NCBI GenBank assembly: GCA_946183095.1
Contig: CAMHBE010000033.1
Location: forward strand, 1-10,936
From: an uncultured Clostridia bacterium
GTDB lineage: Bacteria > Bacillota > Clostridia > Oscillospirales > Ruminococcaceae
DNA length: 10,936 nucleotides
Reading direction: 5' to 3'
The notes beneath the pieces are model-generated. The model saw only the letters and a list, made by a program, of their open reading frames with translations, searched no databases and was not told the DNA's origin. Each line of letters begins with the position of its first letter. The first letter of the stretch is position 1. Shown in pieces: positions 1 to 6,208 of the stretch. The position numbers were made by a program, and so were the translations under genes.

Positions 1-588
1 GTTCATCATCTCCGCCATTTTCACAGCCTTCTCGACTATCATGCCCACAAGCTCCTGCGGACTTGTGACAACGATTATCCCGTCTATCGGCAGCGACTGG
101 AATACCGTCAGCGGCACATCGCCTGTTCCGGGCGGCATATCCACGAACATACAGTCCACCTTGTCCCAGATGCAGTCCGACCAGAACTGCTTTATCACGC
201 CCGCGATCACGGGTCCGCGCCATACCACGGGATCTGTCTCGTTTTCAAGCAGCAGGTTCACCGACATGATGCGTATGCCCGATGCCGTCTGTGTCGGCAG
301 CAGCGCAGTCTCCGTTCCCTGCGCGCGGTCATGCAGACCGAACAGCTTCGGTATCGAGGGTCCCGTAACGTCCGCGTCAAGTATCGCCGTGTTCAGTCCC
401 TTTCTTCTCGCGGCATTCGCCATGAGCGCAGTGACCAGCGACTTGCCGACACCGCCCTTGCCCGATACTACCGCAATGACCTTCTTTACGTCCGACAGTT
501 CGTTCTGCGGCGCGAGAAGGCTCTCCGCCGTGCGGCTTGCACAGTTTGCCCCGCACGTTTCACAGTTGTGTGTACATTCTTCACTCAT
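1..588 (-). CDS. mrp: Mrp/ApbC-family P-loop ATPase (Fe-S cluster carrier), C-terminus cut by window edge
   Basis: The first 196 residues are present and the frame is open to the left edge. The family binds and hands over Fe-S clusters in the cytoplasm, using ATP. Visible motifs: deviant Walker A GKGGVGKS at residues 43-50, the family segment DADVTGPSIPK at 71-81, RGP at 124-126, and Walker B-like VDMPPGTGD at 149-157. The N-terminal tail carries four cysteines (C5, C9, C12, C16) before the ATPase domain, as seen in many anaerobe Mrp/NBP35-like proteins. The C-terminal CxxC that carries the bridging cluster would lie outside the window. The start ATG (586-588) is preceded by an AAAGGAGA ribosome site, and the gene begins 25 bp after the SDR stop, so it is probably in the same operon. 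The family call is very sure; the client proteins are unknown. Confidence 0.95.
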   Translation of the reverse strand, partial: MSEECTHNCETCGANCASRTAESLLAPQNELSDVKKVIAVVSGKGGVGKSLVTALMANAARRKGLNTAILDADVTGPSIPKLFGLHDRAQGTETALLPTQTASGIRIMSVNLLLENETDPVVWRGPVIAGVIKQFWSDCIWDKVDCMFVDMPPGTGDVPLTVFQSLPIDGIIVVTSPQELVGMIVEKAVKMAEMMN

Positions 589-613
589 TTTGCTGTCTCC
601 TTTCGGCTTTTCG

Positions 614-1504
614 TCAGTTTATTTCGTTTATATCCTTTATGTCGTCAACGATGCCGGATATCGCCTGTTCGATCTCGCTATCCGACAGCCGCAGCTTCAT
701 GTCCGCGCCCGTGTTCACGGGAACAGGAAGTTCCTGCTCTTTGAGAGTGCGCGAACGCTGCATTTTTCCCGTTGCCGCGAGCATCACCTTTGCCGGCGCG
801 ATCTTCGCCGCGGCTGCCGCAAACTTCGCGTACATCTTCGGCACGATCATGAGCTGACCGTCAAACATCTTCTCTATCGCGTATTCGGCGGCTTCGGCTT
901 CATCAAGTCCCGCTATCGCAAATTCCGCGCCCGCAACATCGTTGAACTCCGTCTTTACGGGTCCCGGGCAGAACGCGCCTATATACACGTTTGAGCGGGC
1001 ATCGCGCAGTTCCTCGTAGATAGCTTTGGTAAGCTGCAAAACGTAGTTCTTCGAGGCGTAGTACGACGAGAAATACGGACCCGCCATAAATCCCGCCAGC
1101 GATGCCACATTCAGGATATATCCGCGGTCGCGCTTCACGAACTTTTGCAGGAACAGCTTTGTGAGTATGTGCAGTGCCTTGATGTTGACATCTATCATCT
1201 CTATCTCACGGTCAAGGTCGGTCTCGGTGAATTTCCCGAACACGCCGAAACCCGCATTGTTTATGACTATGTCGATGTTTGCGCGTTCAACCTCCGCGAA
1301 CAGCTCCTTGCATTCGTCGGGGTCGGACAGGTCATGCACCAGCACCTTTACCTTTACGCCGTATTCTTCCGAGAGTTCCCTGCGCAGTTCTTCGAGACGG
1401 TGCCTGCGCCTTGCGACCGCTACGATGTTGAAACCGCGCTTTGCGAGTATCTTGCAGAACTCACGCCCCATTCCGGAACTTGCGCCCGTTACCAGTGCTA
1501 TCAT
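614..1504 (-). CDS. Short-chain dehydrogenase/reductase (classical SDR), NAD(P)-dependent
   Basis: A 296-residue Rossmann-fold oxidoreductase with the classical SDR set: cofactor loop TGASSGMG at residues 6-13, NNAG at 82-85, structural Asn107, catalytic Ser135, and Tyr148-x3-Lys152 (YYASK), followed by CPGPVKTEF at 179-187. Arginines after the second strand (ARRRHRLEE, 31-39) suggest NADP(H) preference. The substrate cannot be read from sequence. The protein is longer than the usual ~250 residues: about 50 residues after ~245 form a charged tail ending in an acidic stretch. The start overlaps the stop of the upstream DUF4177-like gene in an ATGA arrangement (1501-1504), with a GAGG site just upstream, which implies translational coupling. 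mrp follows. No cytochrome, transporter or pathway partner nearby narrows the role. Confidence 0.93.
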   Translation of the reverse strand: MIALVTGASSGMGREFCKILAKRGFNIVAVARRRHRLEELRRELSEEYGVKVKVLVHDLSDPDECKELFAEVERANIDIVINNAGFGVFGKFTETDLDREIEMIDVNIKALHILTKLFLQKFVKRDRGYILNVASLAGFMAGPYFSSYYASKNYVLQLTKAIYEELRDARSNVYIGAFCPGPVKTEFNDVAGAEFAIAGLDEAEAAEYAIEKMFDGQLMIVPKMYAKFAAAAAKIAPAKVMLAATGKMQRSRTLKEQELPVPVNTGADMKLRLSDSEIEQAISGIVDDIKDINEIN

Positions 1505-1815
1505 ACCGTTTCCTCACTTTCAGTCTTTTCGTCCGGCGGAACAAAATCCCAGATATCGGAATTGAACGCGTCCGGATCCTCCGGGTAAGTGCTCGGGTCG
1601 ATGTGCTCTACAGCGGTCTCCGGCGCGGCGTTTTCGTGCTGTGAAGCATCTTCCGCAGCCTGCTCCGAAGTGACTTCGCGCTCAAAGAACACGTCAACGA
1701 ACCCCGTGATGTGGTCGGGAGCGACCGCTATCACTCTCCAGCCCTCCCGCGCGTAGGTGTTCATCGCGTCTTCCGCATACTTCACCTTATAGATATCGAC
1801 TTTGTACTCAAACAT
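1501..1815 (-). CDS. Small DUF4177-like protein with an acidic tail
   Basis: A 104-residue protein. Residues 1-48 resemble the DUF4177 pattern: a short MFEYKV first strand, then a helix ending in the signature-like YAREGWRVIAV (21-31), then a strand rich in aromatic residues. This domain has no known biochemical activity. Residues 49-104 are rich in Glu, Asp, Pro and Ala, look disordered, and end around DIWDFVPPDE and EETV. There is no signal peptide or membrane segment, so a cytoplasmic protein is expected. A strong GGAGGG ribosome site lies 9 bases before the ATG (1813-1815). It overlaps the SDR start by 4 bp and is the first gene of the DUF4177-SDR-mrp group. The domain call is by pattern recognition only. 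Confidence 0.8.
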   Translation of the reverse strand: MFEYKVDIYKVKYAEDAMNTYAREGWRVIAVAPDHITGFVDVFFEREVTSEQAAEDASQHENAAPETAVEHIDPSTYPEDPDAFNSDIWDFVPPDEKTESEETV

Positions 1816-1912
1816 AAGTATTCCCTCCGTTTATTATATTATGAATTGTGATGCGCGTTATCCTTATCGTGACGGAAAACGCGGGTATCGTGCATGGGTA
1901 TAGTCGCTGCTG
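1816..1912. other. 97-bp spacer between dusB and the DUF4177-like gene
   Basis: The spacer contains a 6-bp inverted repeat, CGCGTT (1854-1859) with AACGCG (1878-1883), around an 18-nt loop. There is no U-tract after it in the minus direction, so it is not a convincing terminator. An AT-rich stretch next to the DUF4177 ribosome site includes a TATAAT match on the minus strand (1838-1833), but it is too close to the ribosome site to be accepted as a promoter. Whether dusB and the three downstream genes share a transcript is undecided. Confidence 0.5.
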
Positions 1913-2890
1913 TCACAAATCATTTTCGCTCTTTATAAGGTCTATGAGTTCCCAAAGATCATCGACCTTCGTAAGCCGTCCGCACATTCCGCGGTACTTC
2001 GCGGCATTCTGCATACCTTTGAGGTAGAAAGCCGCCTGCGCCCGCGCTTCTTTCATTCCCACGTTCTCGCCCTTGCAATGCACGAGCAGTTCTATATGCC
2101 GCCGCATAACGTCAAGCCGCTCGTCAAGCGCCGGCGGGGACTGCGCAGGTCTGCCCGCGTAAAAGTCGCCGATATCCCGGAACAGCCACGGGTTCCCGTA
2201 AGCCCCTCTGCCTATCATAACGAGGTCGCAGCCCGTCTCGCGGTACATGGCTTCGCATTTCTCAACGCTGTCAACATCGCCGTTGCCGATAACGGGTATT
2301 TTCACGGTCTGCTTCACTGCGGAGATGATGTTCCGGTCGGCATTCCCGCTGTACATCTGAGTTTTCGTCCGCGCGTGCACCGCAACAGCCGCCGCCCCGC
2401 ATTCTTCCGCAATGTGCGCGATCTCACAGGCGTTTATGTGTTCGGCGTCCCACCCCGCGCGTATCTTCACCGTGACGGGAACGTGCGCCGCACCGACTAA
2501 AGCTGTGACCATTTTCCCGAACAGCACCGGGTCTTTCATAAGAGCACTGCCCGCGCCGTTCCCGGCAACTTTCGGGACAGGGCAGCCCGCGTTCAGGTCG
2601 ATGATATCCGGCTCATAGCGTTCGGCTATCTCGACCGCCTGTGCCGCGAACTCCGGCTCGCACCCGAAAAGCTGCACGGCGGCGGGACGTTCCCCGGCGG
2701 TCAGCGAAAGCAGTTCCGCGGTCTTGCGGTCGCTGTAGCACAGCCCTTTTATGCTTGCCATCTCACCCACGCAGTATGCCGCCCCGAACTCTTTCATCAC
2801 AGTCCGGAACGCCGTGTCCGCTACCCCCGCCATGGGAGCAAGTGCGGCAGTTTTAGCGATTCTAACAGTTCCTATAGAGATGTATTCCAT
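1913..2890 (-). CDS. dusB: tRNA-dihydrouridine synthase (DusB type)
   Basis: A flavoenzyme that reduces specific uridines in tRNA to dihydrouridine with NAD(P)H, acting in the cytoplasm. The 325-residue length fits DusB. FMN barrel motifs: LAPMAG at 17-22, GEM at 42-44, DLNAGCPVPKV at 98-108 with catalytic Cys103, VKIRAGW at 141-147, HARTK at 172-176, GNGD at 202-205, and MIGRGAYGNPW at 225-235. A smaller helical domain follows. The frame is open for 59 more codons upstream, to 3067. That extension is Arg-rich, unlike the family, and runs through the hairpin-rich spacer. The ATG at 2888-2890 has a GGAAAGG site five bases before it and begins the conserved domain, so I chose it. It follows hemW across a 229-bp spacer. 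The family is certain; the B subtype is very likely. Confidence 0.95.
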   Translation of the reverse strand: MEYISIGTVRIAKTAALAPMAGVADTAFRTVMKEFGAAYCVGEMASIKGLCYSDRKTAELLSLTAGERPAAVQLFGCEPEFAAQAVEIAERYEPDIIDLNAGCPVPKVAGNGAGSALMKDPVLFGKMVTALVGAAHVPVTVKIRAGWDAEHINACEIAHIAEECGAAAVAVHARTKTQMYSGNADRNIISAVKQTVKIPVIGNGDVDSVEKCEAMYRETGCDLVMIGRGAYGNPWLFRDIGDFYAGRPAQSPPALDERLDVMRRHIELLVHCKGENVGMKEARAQAAFYLKGMQNAAKYRGMCGRLTKVDDLWELIDLIKSENDL

Positions 2891-2895
2891 ATCAG

Positions 2896-2902
2896 CCTTT
2901 CC
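2896..2902 (-). promoter_or_regulatory. Ribosome-binding site that decides the dusB start
   Basis: GGAAAGG on the minus strand, five bases before the ATG at 2888-2890. It supports the short 325-residue DusB over the 384-residue in-frame extension. Confidence 0.75.
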
Positions 2903-2912
2903 GGACATCCGC

Positions 2913-2941
2913 CTGCGCTTGAGACAGTCGCTGCGCTTGAG
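2913..2941. repeat. 11-bp direct repeat with 18-bp period beside dusB
   Basis: CTGCGCTTGAG occurs at 2913-2923 and again at 2931-2941, separated by ACAGTCG. The 18-bp period is a multiple of three, so the dusB-frame extension reads LKRSDC then LKRRRM. It marks the dusB-proximal edge of spacer A. Confidence 0.85.
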
Positions 2942-2955
2942 ATCCGTGGCTCGCC

Positions 2956-2991
2956 TGTGGGCGACCCACATGAGGGCAGGGCGCTGCCCTC
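2956..2991. repeat. Two adjacent GC-rich hairpins in spacer A
   Basis: The first is TGTGGG-CGA-CCCACA (2956-2970), a perfect 6-bp stem with a CGA loop. An overlapping alternative, TCGCC/GGCGA (2951-2955 with 2960-2964), competes with it. The second is GAGGGCAG (2972-2979) with CTGCCCTC (2984-2991), a perfect 8-bp stem with a GGCG loop. Neither is followed by a T-run in the minus direction, so they do not look like intrinsic terminators. Confidence 0.85.
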
Positions 2992-3009
2992 CCCTCAAAC
3001 TCCCGACCT

Positions 3010-3101
3010 GCTTTCTTTGTACGACACACGGCACGATGCCGTGGAGGTTGCCGTCAAAAGCGCGCACGATGCGCGCCTACAAGCGGCAACCAAAGGAAAG
3101 C
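3010..3101 (+). repeat. Structured element A (three-way branched hairpin element)
   Basis: Read on the plus strand, an outer stem pairs 3010-3019 with 3091-3101 (10 bp, one bulged G at 3095). It encloses two arms. The first is a 17-nt hairpin at 3027-3043, CACGGCA-CGA-TGCCGTG. The second is a nested arm in which GGTTGCCG (3046-3053) pairs with CGGCAACC (3084-3091), enclosing a 17-nt hairpin at 3060-3076, GCGCGCA-CGA-TGCGCGC. Linkers are 7 nt before the first hairpin, 2 nt between arms, and 6 and 7 nt flanking the inner hairpin. Position 3091 can join either stem. The same geometry recurs inverted at 6036-6124. It lies between hemW and dusB and has no tRNA or riboswitch signature I recognise. 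Confidence 0.75.
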
Positions 3102-3119
3102 GAAAGCGTTGAGATATAA

Positions 3120-4190
3120 TTAAAAGATCAATTTGCCGATAACAGTATTCGATATAATGAACCCCCGTGGTGTGAGCGATACACCGCCGGGTGTTATTTT
3201 CAGCAGATCTGCGGGTATTTTTGCAGAATTTGCGCGCAGTTCGTCCGCCTTGCCGAAACGCTCCGCTTCCGCGAAAGATATGCCTTCCGCAAGGCGCAGT
3301 TTCAGCATTGCAAATTCTTCCCAGCCGCCCGGCGAATCGTCGGTGACGGTGACCTGCTGAAACGGCGCGGAGATGAACGCGTCAATGTCCCGCGCAGTGC
3401 AGAAACGCCTGCCGCCATAGTAAGAATGCGCCGCCGCACCTATGCCGAGGTATTCCTCACACCGCCAGTATTTCAGGTTGTGCCTGCACTCATAGCCCGG
3501 CACCGCGAAATTGCTGATCTCATACTGACGAAAGCCGAGTTCCCGCATTACACCGACCGTGTGCAGATAAAGGTCTGCGGTGCGGTCATCGTCGGGCAAT
3601 TTCAGCTCTCTCTCTGCAAACGGCGTGCCTTCTTCTATTTTTAATATGTACGCGGAAATGTGTACAGCGCCCAGCCTTCCGAGTTCCGAAGCCGTCGCGG
3701 TGATGCTTTCCTCGTCCTGCCCCGGCAGCCCTATCATCATATCTGCGGAAATGTTCGCAATCCCCGCTTTTTGCAGATGCGCGAAGGCTTCCCGCACCTG
3801 CTGAGTGGTATGCCGCCGGCCGAGAAAAGCGAGTTCCCGCTCATTCATGGACTGCACGCCAAGCGAAACCCGCGTTACTCCCGCCGACGCGAGAGCTTCC
3901 GCAGTTTTGCCGGTAACTGCACAGGGATTGGCTTCTACCGTTATCTCGGCGTTTCCTGCAATTTCCGCTGCCGCGAGTATCTCCGCGATATGCTCATGCA
4001 GCAGTATCGGAGTTCCCCCGCCAAAATATACGGTATCATAGCTTCCGCCGTAATGCCGCAAATTCCACACGGCTGCGCACGCGTAACGCCGCGCCTGTTC
4101 CCTGCTGTACCGCACCGAGTAGAAATCGCAGTACGGGCATTTCGACAGGCAGAACGGGACGTGGATATACAGCCCGATGTCACGAGTCAT
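3120..4190 (-). CDS. hemW: HemW-like radical SAM protein (heme chaperone; formerly HemN-like)
   Basis: A 356-residue cytoplasmic radical-SAM protein. The family binds heme and a 4Fe-4S cluster and is regarded as a heme chaperone rather than a coproporphyrinogen oxidase. Visible: the cluster motif [14 protein letters not shown] with C14, C18 and C21, GGGTP at 57-61, SLGVQS at 109-114, [12 protein letters not shown] at 147-158, YEISNFA at 223-229, and the HemW-type H-N-x-x-Y-W at 237-242. The C-terminal wing domain is complete. The frame extends 46 codons further upstream inside lepA, but that part is Arg/Ser-rich shadow sequence. The ATG at 4188-4190 starts the conserved region and overlaps the lepA stop by 11 bp. 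The ribosome site is weak, so translation is probably coupled to lepA. The lepA-hemW pair is a common Firmicutes arrangement. Confidence 0.93.
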   Translation of the reverse strand: MTRDIGLYIHVPFCLSKCPYCDFYSVRYSREQARRYACAAVWNLRHYGGSYDTVYFGGGTPILLHEHIAEILAAAEIAGNAEITVEANPCAVTGKTAEALASAGVTRVSLGVQSMNERELAFLGRRHTTQQVREAFAHLQKAGIANISADMMIGLPGQDEESITATASELGRLGAVHISAYILKIEEGTPFAERELKLPDDDRTADLYLHTVGVMRELGFRQYEISNFAVPGYECRHNLKYWRCEEYLGIGAAAHSYYGGRRFCTARDIDAFISAPFQQVTVTDDSPGGWEEFAMLKLRLAEGISFAEAERFGKADELRANSAKIPADLLKITPGGVSLTPRGFIISNTVIGKLIF

Positions 4191-5991
4191 CGTCAAGCTT
4201 GAGCACCGCCATGAACGCCTCCTGCGGAACTTCGACAGTTCCGAGCTGGCGCATACGTTTCTTGCCCTCTTTCTGCTTTTCGAGCAGTTTCTTCTTTCGG
4301 GTGATATCGCCGCCGTAGCACTTCGCAAGAACGTCCTTGCGCATTGCCTTTATCGTTTCGCGCGCGATTATCTTCCCGCCGACGGCAGCCTGCACGGGGA
4401 CTTCAAACATCTGCCGCGGGATATGCTCTTTCAGGCGCTCGGTTATCTTTCTTGCACGGGGGTACGCGCTTTCCGAAAACACGATGAACGAGAGCGCGTC
4501 CACCACATCGCCGTTGAGCAGGATATCGAGCTTGACGAGCTTCGACGGCACGAACCCCTTGAACTCGTAGTCGTAGCTTGCATAGCCTCTCGTCCGTGAT
4601 TTGAGCGCATCAAAAAAGTCATACACTATCTCGTTGAGCGGCAAGTCGTAATGCAGATCGACACGGGTCTTGTCAAGGTACTTCATGTCCTTGAACACGC
4701 CGCGGCGCTGCTGGCAAAGTTCCATTATATTCCCTACATAGTCCGACGGCGCATAAACATGGGCTTCCACCATAGGCTCATACGCCTGCTGTATCTCCGA
4801 CGGGTCGGGGAAGTTTGTGGGGTTGTCGATATATACGGTCTCCCCGCCCACTTTATCTATCTTGTAAACAACGCTGGGCGCTGTGGTTATCAGGTCGAGG
4901 TTATATTCCCGCTCCAGACGCTCCTGTATTATCTCCATGTGCAGCAGACCGAGAAATCCGCAGCGGAACCCGAATCCGAGCGCAATGGACGTTTCCGGCT
5001 CAAAGGTGAGCGACGCGTCGTTAAGGCGCAGTTTTTCGAGCGCATCCCGCAGGTCGCCGTATTTCGAGCCGTCGGCGGGATATATACCGCTGAACACCAT
5101 GGGGTTGACGCTTCTGTAGCCTGCGAGCGGTTCTTCCGCGGGCATATCGCATCTTGTGACGGTATCGCCCACTTTTGTATCGCCTATCGACTTTATAGAT
5201 GCCGCAATATATCCGACTTCTCCCGCTCTGAGCTCGTCCGCGGGAACAAGTGAAGTTGCACCCATATAGCCTACCTCGACGGTCTGGAACTCCGCTCCGG
5301 TCGCCATCATCCTTATCCTGTCACCTGCTCTGAGCGAACCCTCTTTCACGCGCACATACACGATAACGCCCTTGTAGCTGTCATAGTAGCTGTCGAATAT
5401 CAGGGCTTTGAGCGGAGCGCCGGGATCGCCTTTCGGTGCGGGGATCGCCGTAACGATGCGCTCCATGACTTCCTTGATGTTTATCCCCATTTTTGCGGAA
5501 ATGAGCGGTGCGTCGTCAGCGGGGATACCGATAACGTCTTCGATCTCCGCCTTGACTTCATCGGGACGCGCCGACACGAGGTCTATCTTATTTATCACGG
5601 GAACGACTTCGAGGTCCTGTTCCACCGCGAGATAGGTGTTTGCAAGCGTCTGCGCTTCGATGCCCTGTGACGCGTCAACTATCAGTATCGCGCCTTCGCA
5701 GGCATTGAGCGAACGCGAGACTTCGTAGTTGAAATCGACGTGACCGGGGGTATCTATGAGGTTGAACACATACGTTTTCCCGTCGTCAGCTTTGTAGTTG
5801 AGGCGCACAGCCCTCGCTTTTATGGTTATACCGCGTTCGCGCTCCAGCTCCATGTTGTCGAGCAGCTGTTCTTCCATGTCACGCTGCGCGACCGTGCTCG
5901 TCTGTTCGAGTATGCGGTCCGCGAGCGTTGACTTTCCGTGGTCGATATGTGCTATTATGCAAAAATTTCGTATCGTGTCCAGATAATCCAT
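4180..5991 (-). CDS. lepA: Elongation factor 4 (LepA), ribosome-associated GTPase
   Basis: A full-length 603-residue translational GTPase that acts on the ribosome (back-translocation or initiation roles have been proposed for the family). GTPase motifs: G1 AHIDHGKST at 14-22, switch I RGITIKA at 53-59, G3 DTPGH at 80-84, and G4 NKID at 134-137. These are followed by the EF-G-like domains II, III and V and the LepA-specific C-terminal domain, with [20 protein letters not shown] near the end. The start ATG (5989-5991) has GAGGAG ten bases upstream. Spacer B precedes it, and I see no good sigma-70 promoter there. The stop overlaps the hemW start. The only oddity is DFNYEVSRS where DFSYEVSRS is common. 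Confidence 0.98.
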   Translation of the reverse strand: MDYLDTIRNFCIIAHIDHGKSTLADRILEQTSTVAQRDMEEQLLDNMELERERGITIKARAVRLNYKADDGKTYVFNLIDTPGHVDFNYEVSRSLNACEGAILIVDASQGIEAQTLANTYLAVEQDLEVVPVINKIDLVSARPDEVKAEIEDVIGIPADDAPLISAKMGINIKEVMERIVTAIPAPKGDPGAPLKALIFDSYYDSYKGVIVYVRVKEGSLRAGDRIRMMATGAEFQTVEVGYMGATSLVPADELRAGEVGYIAASIKSIGDTKVGDTVTRCDMPAEEPLAGYRSVNPMVFSGIYPADGSKYGDLRDALEKLRLNDASLTFEPETSIALGFGFRCGFLGLLHMEIIQERLEREYNLDLITTAPSVVYKIDKVGGETVYIDNPTNFPDPSEIQQAYEPMVEAHVYAPSDYVGNIMELCQQRRGVFKDMKYLDKTRVDLHYDLPLNEIVYDFFDALKSRTRGYASYDYEFKGFVPSKLVKLDILLNGDVVDALSFIVFSESAYPRARKITERLKEHIPRQMFEVPVQAAVGGKIIARETIKAMRKDVLAKCYGGDITRKKKLLEKQKEGKKRMRQLGTVEVPQEAFMAVLKLDDDS

Positions 5992-6035
5992 GTGGGTAGT
6001 TCTCCTCAGATAGGTAGTGGTACTGCGCGTTCGCG

Positions 6036-6124
6036 CTTGTCCTTGCGGGGCGATTTATTTGCGTGCGTCCTGCACGCTTTGTTTCGCCCCTACCAATGCT
6101 TCCTGCATTGCCGGACGGGACAAG
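6036..6124 (-). repeat. Structured element B (inverted counterpart of element A)
   Basis: Outer stem CTTGTCC (6036-6042) pairs with GGACAAG (6118-6124). It encloses a nested arm and a simple hairpin. In the nested arm, GGGGCGA (6047-6053) pairs with TCGCCCC (6084-6090) and holds a 17-nt hairpin at 6061-6077 (GCGTGC/GCACGC, loop GTCCT). The simple 17-nt hairpin is at 6094-6110 (CAATGC/GCATTG, loop TTCCT). Read on the minus strand, the order is simple hairpin then nested arm, as in element A on the plus strand. Linkers are 7 nt before the hairpin, 3 nt between arms, and 6 and 7 nt around the inner hairpin. It sits in the lepA leader, between the histidine kinase and lepA. Confidence 0.75.
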
Positions 6125-6136
6125 GGCTGCGCGCTC

Positions 6137-6153
6137 CACTGCACGATGCAGTG
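6137..6153. repeat. 17-nt CGA-loop hairpin in spacer B
   Basis: CACTGCA-CGA-TGCAGTG is a perfect 7-bp stem with a CGA loop. It has the same size and loop as the hairpins at 3027-3043 and 3060-3076. On the plus strand it is followed by CTTTTCC, but no plus-strand gene ends here. Confidence 0.85.
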
Positions 6154-6164
6154 CTTTTCCTCAT

Positions 6165-6206
6165 GCGCGAATGCGCGGTCTCAAGCGGCAGCGCCCTCTC
6201 AGCGCT
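6165..6206. repeat. Weak hairpins just downstream of the histidine kinase
   Basis: GCGC (6165-6168) can pair with GCGC (6173-6176) around GAAT. AGCGC (6190-6194) can pair with GCGCT (6202-6206) around seven bases, ending two bases beyond the kinase stop codon (6209-6211). Neither is followed by a U-tract in the direction of the kinase transcript, so termination here is not supported by a classical signal. Confidence 0.5.
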
Positions 6207-6208
6207 TC

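Noticed and set aside
41..994. 317-codon plus-strand open frame
   Set aside because: It lies antisense to mrp and the SDR gene, has low-complexity Ser/Arg/Pro-rich composition and no domain motif. It is a shadow of GC-biased codons.
1833..1861. Possible promoter (TATAAT on the minus strand) ahead of the DUF4177-like gene
   Set aside because: The implied start point would fall inside the ribosome-binding site, and no -35 is found 16-18 bp upstream.
3010..3101. tRNA-like cloverleaf
   Set aside because: There is no TTCRANN T-loop, anticodon arm of proper size or CCA-type acceptor end. The branching only superficially resembles a tRNA.
2913..3101. CRISPR-like array
   Set aside because: The repeats are short inverted hairpins with differing stems. 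There are no regularly spaced identical repeats and no cas genes.
6137..6158. Intrinsic terminator on the plus strand (hairpin followed by CTTTTCC)
   Set aside because: No plus-strand gene precedes it, and the T-run is short. It fits better as one of the CGA-loop hairpins.
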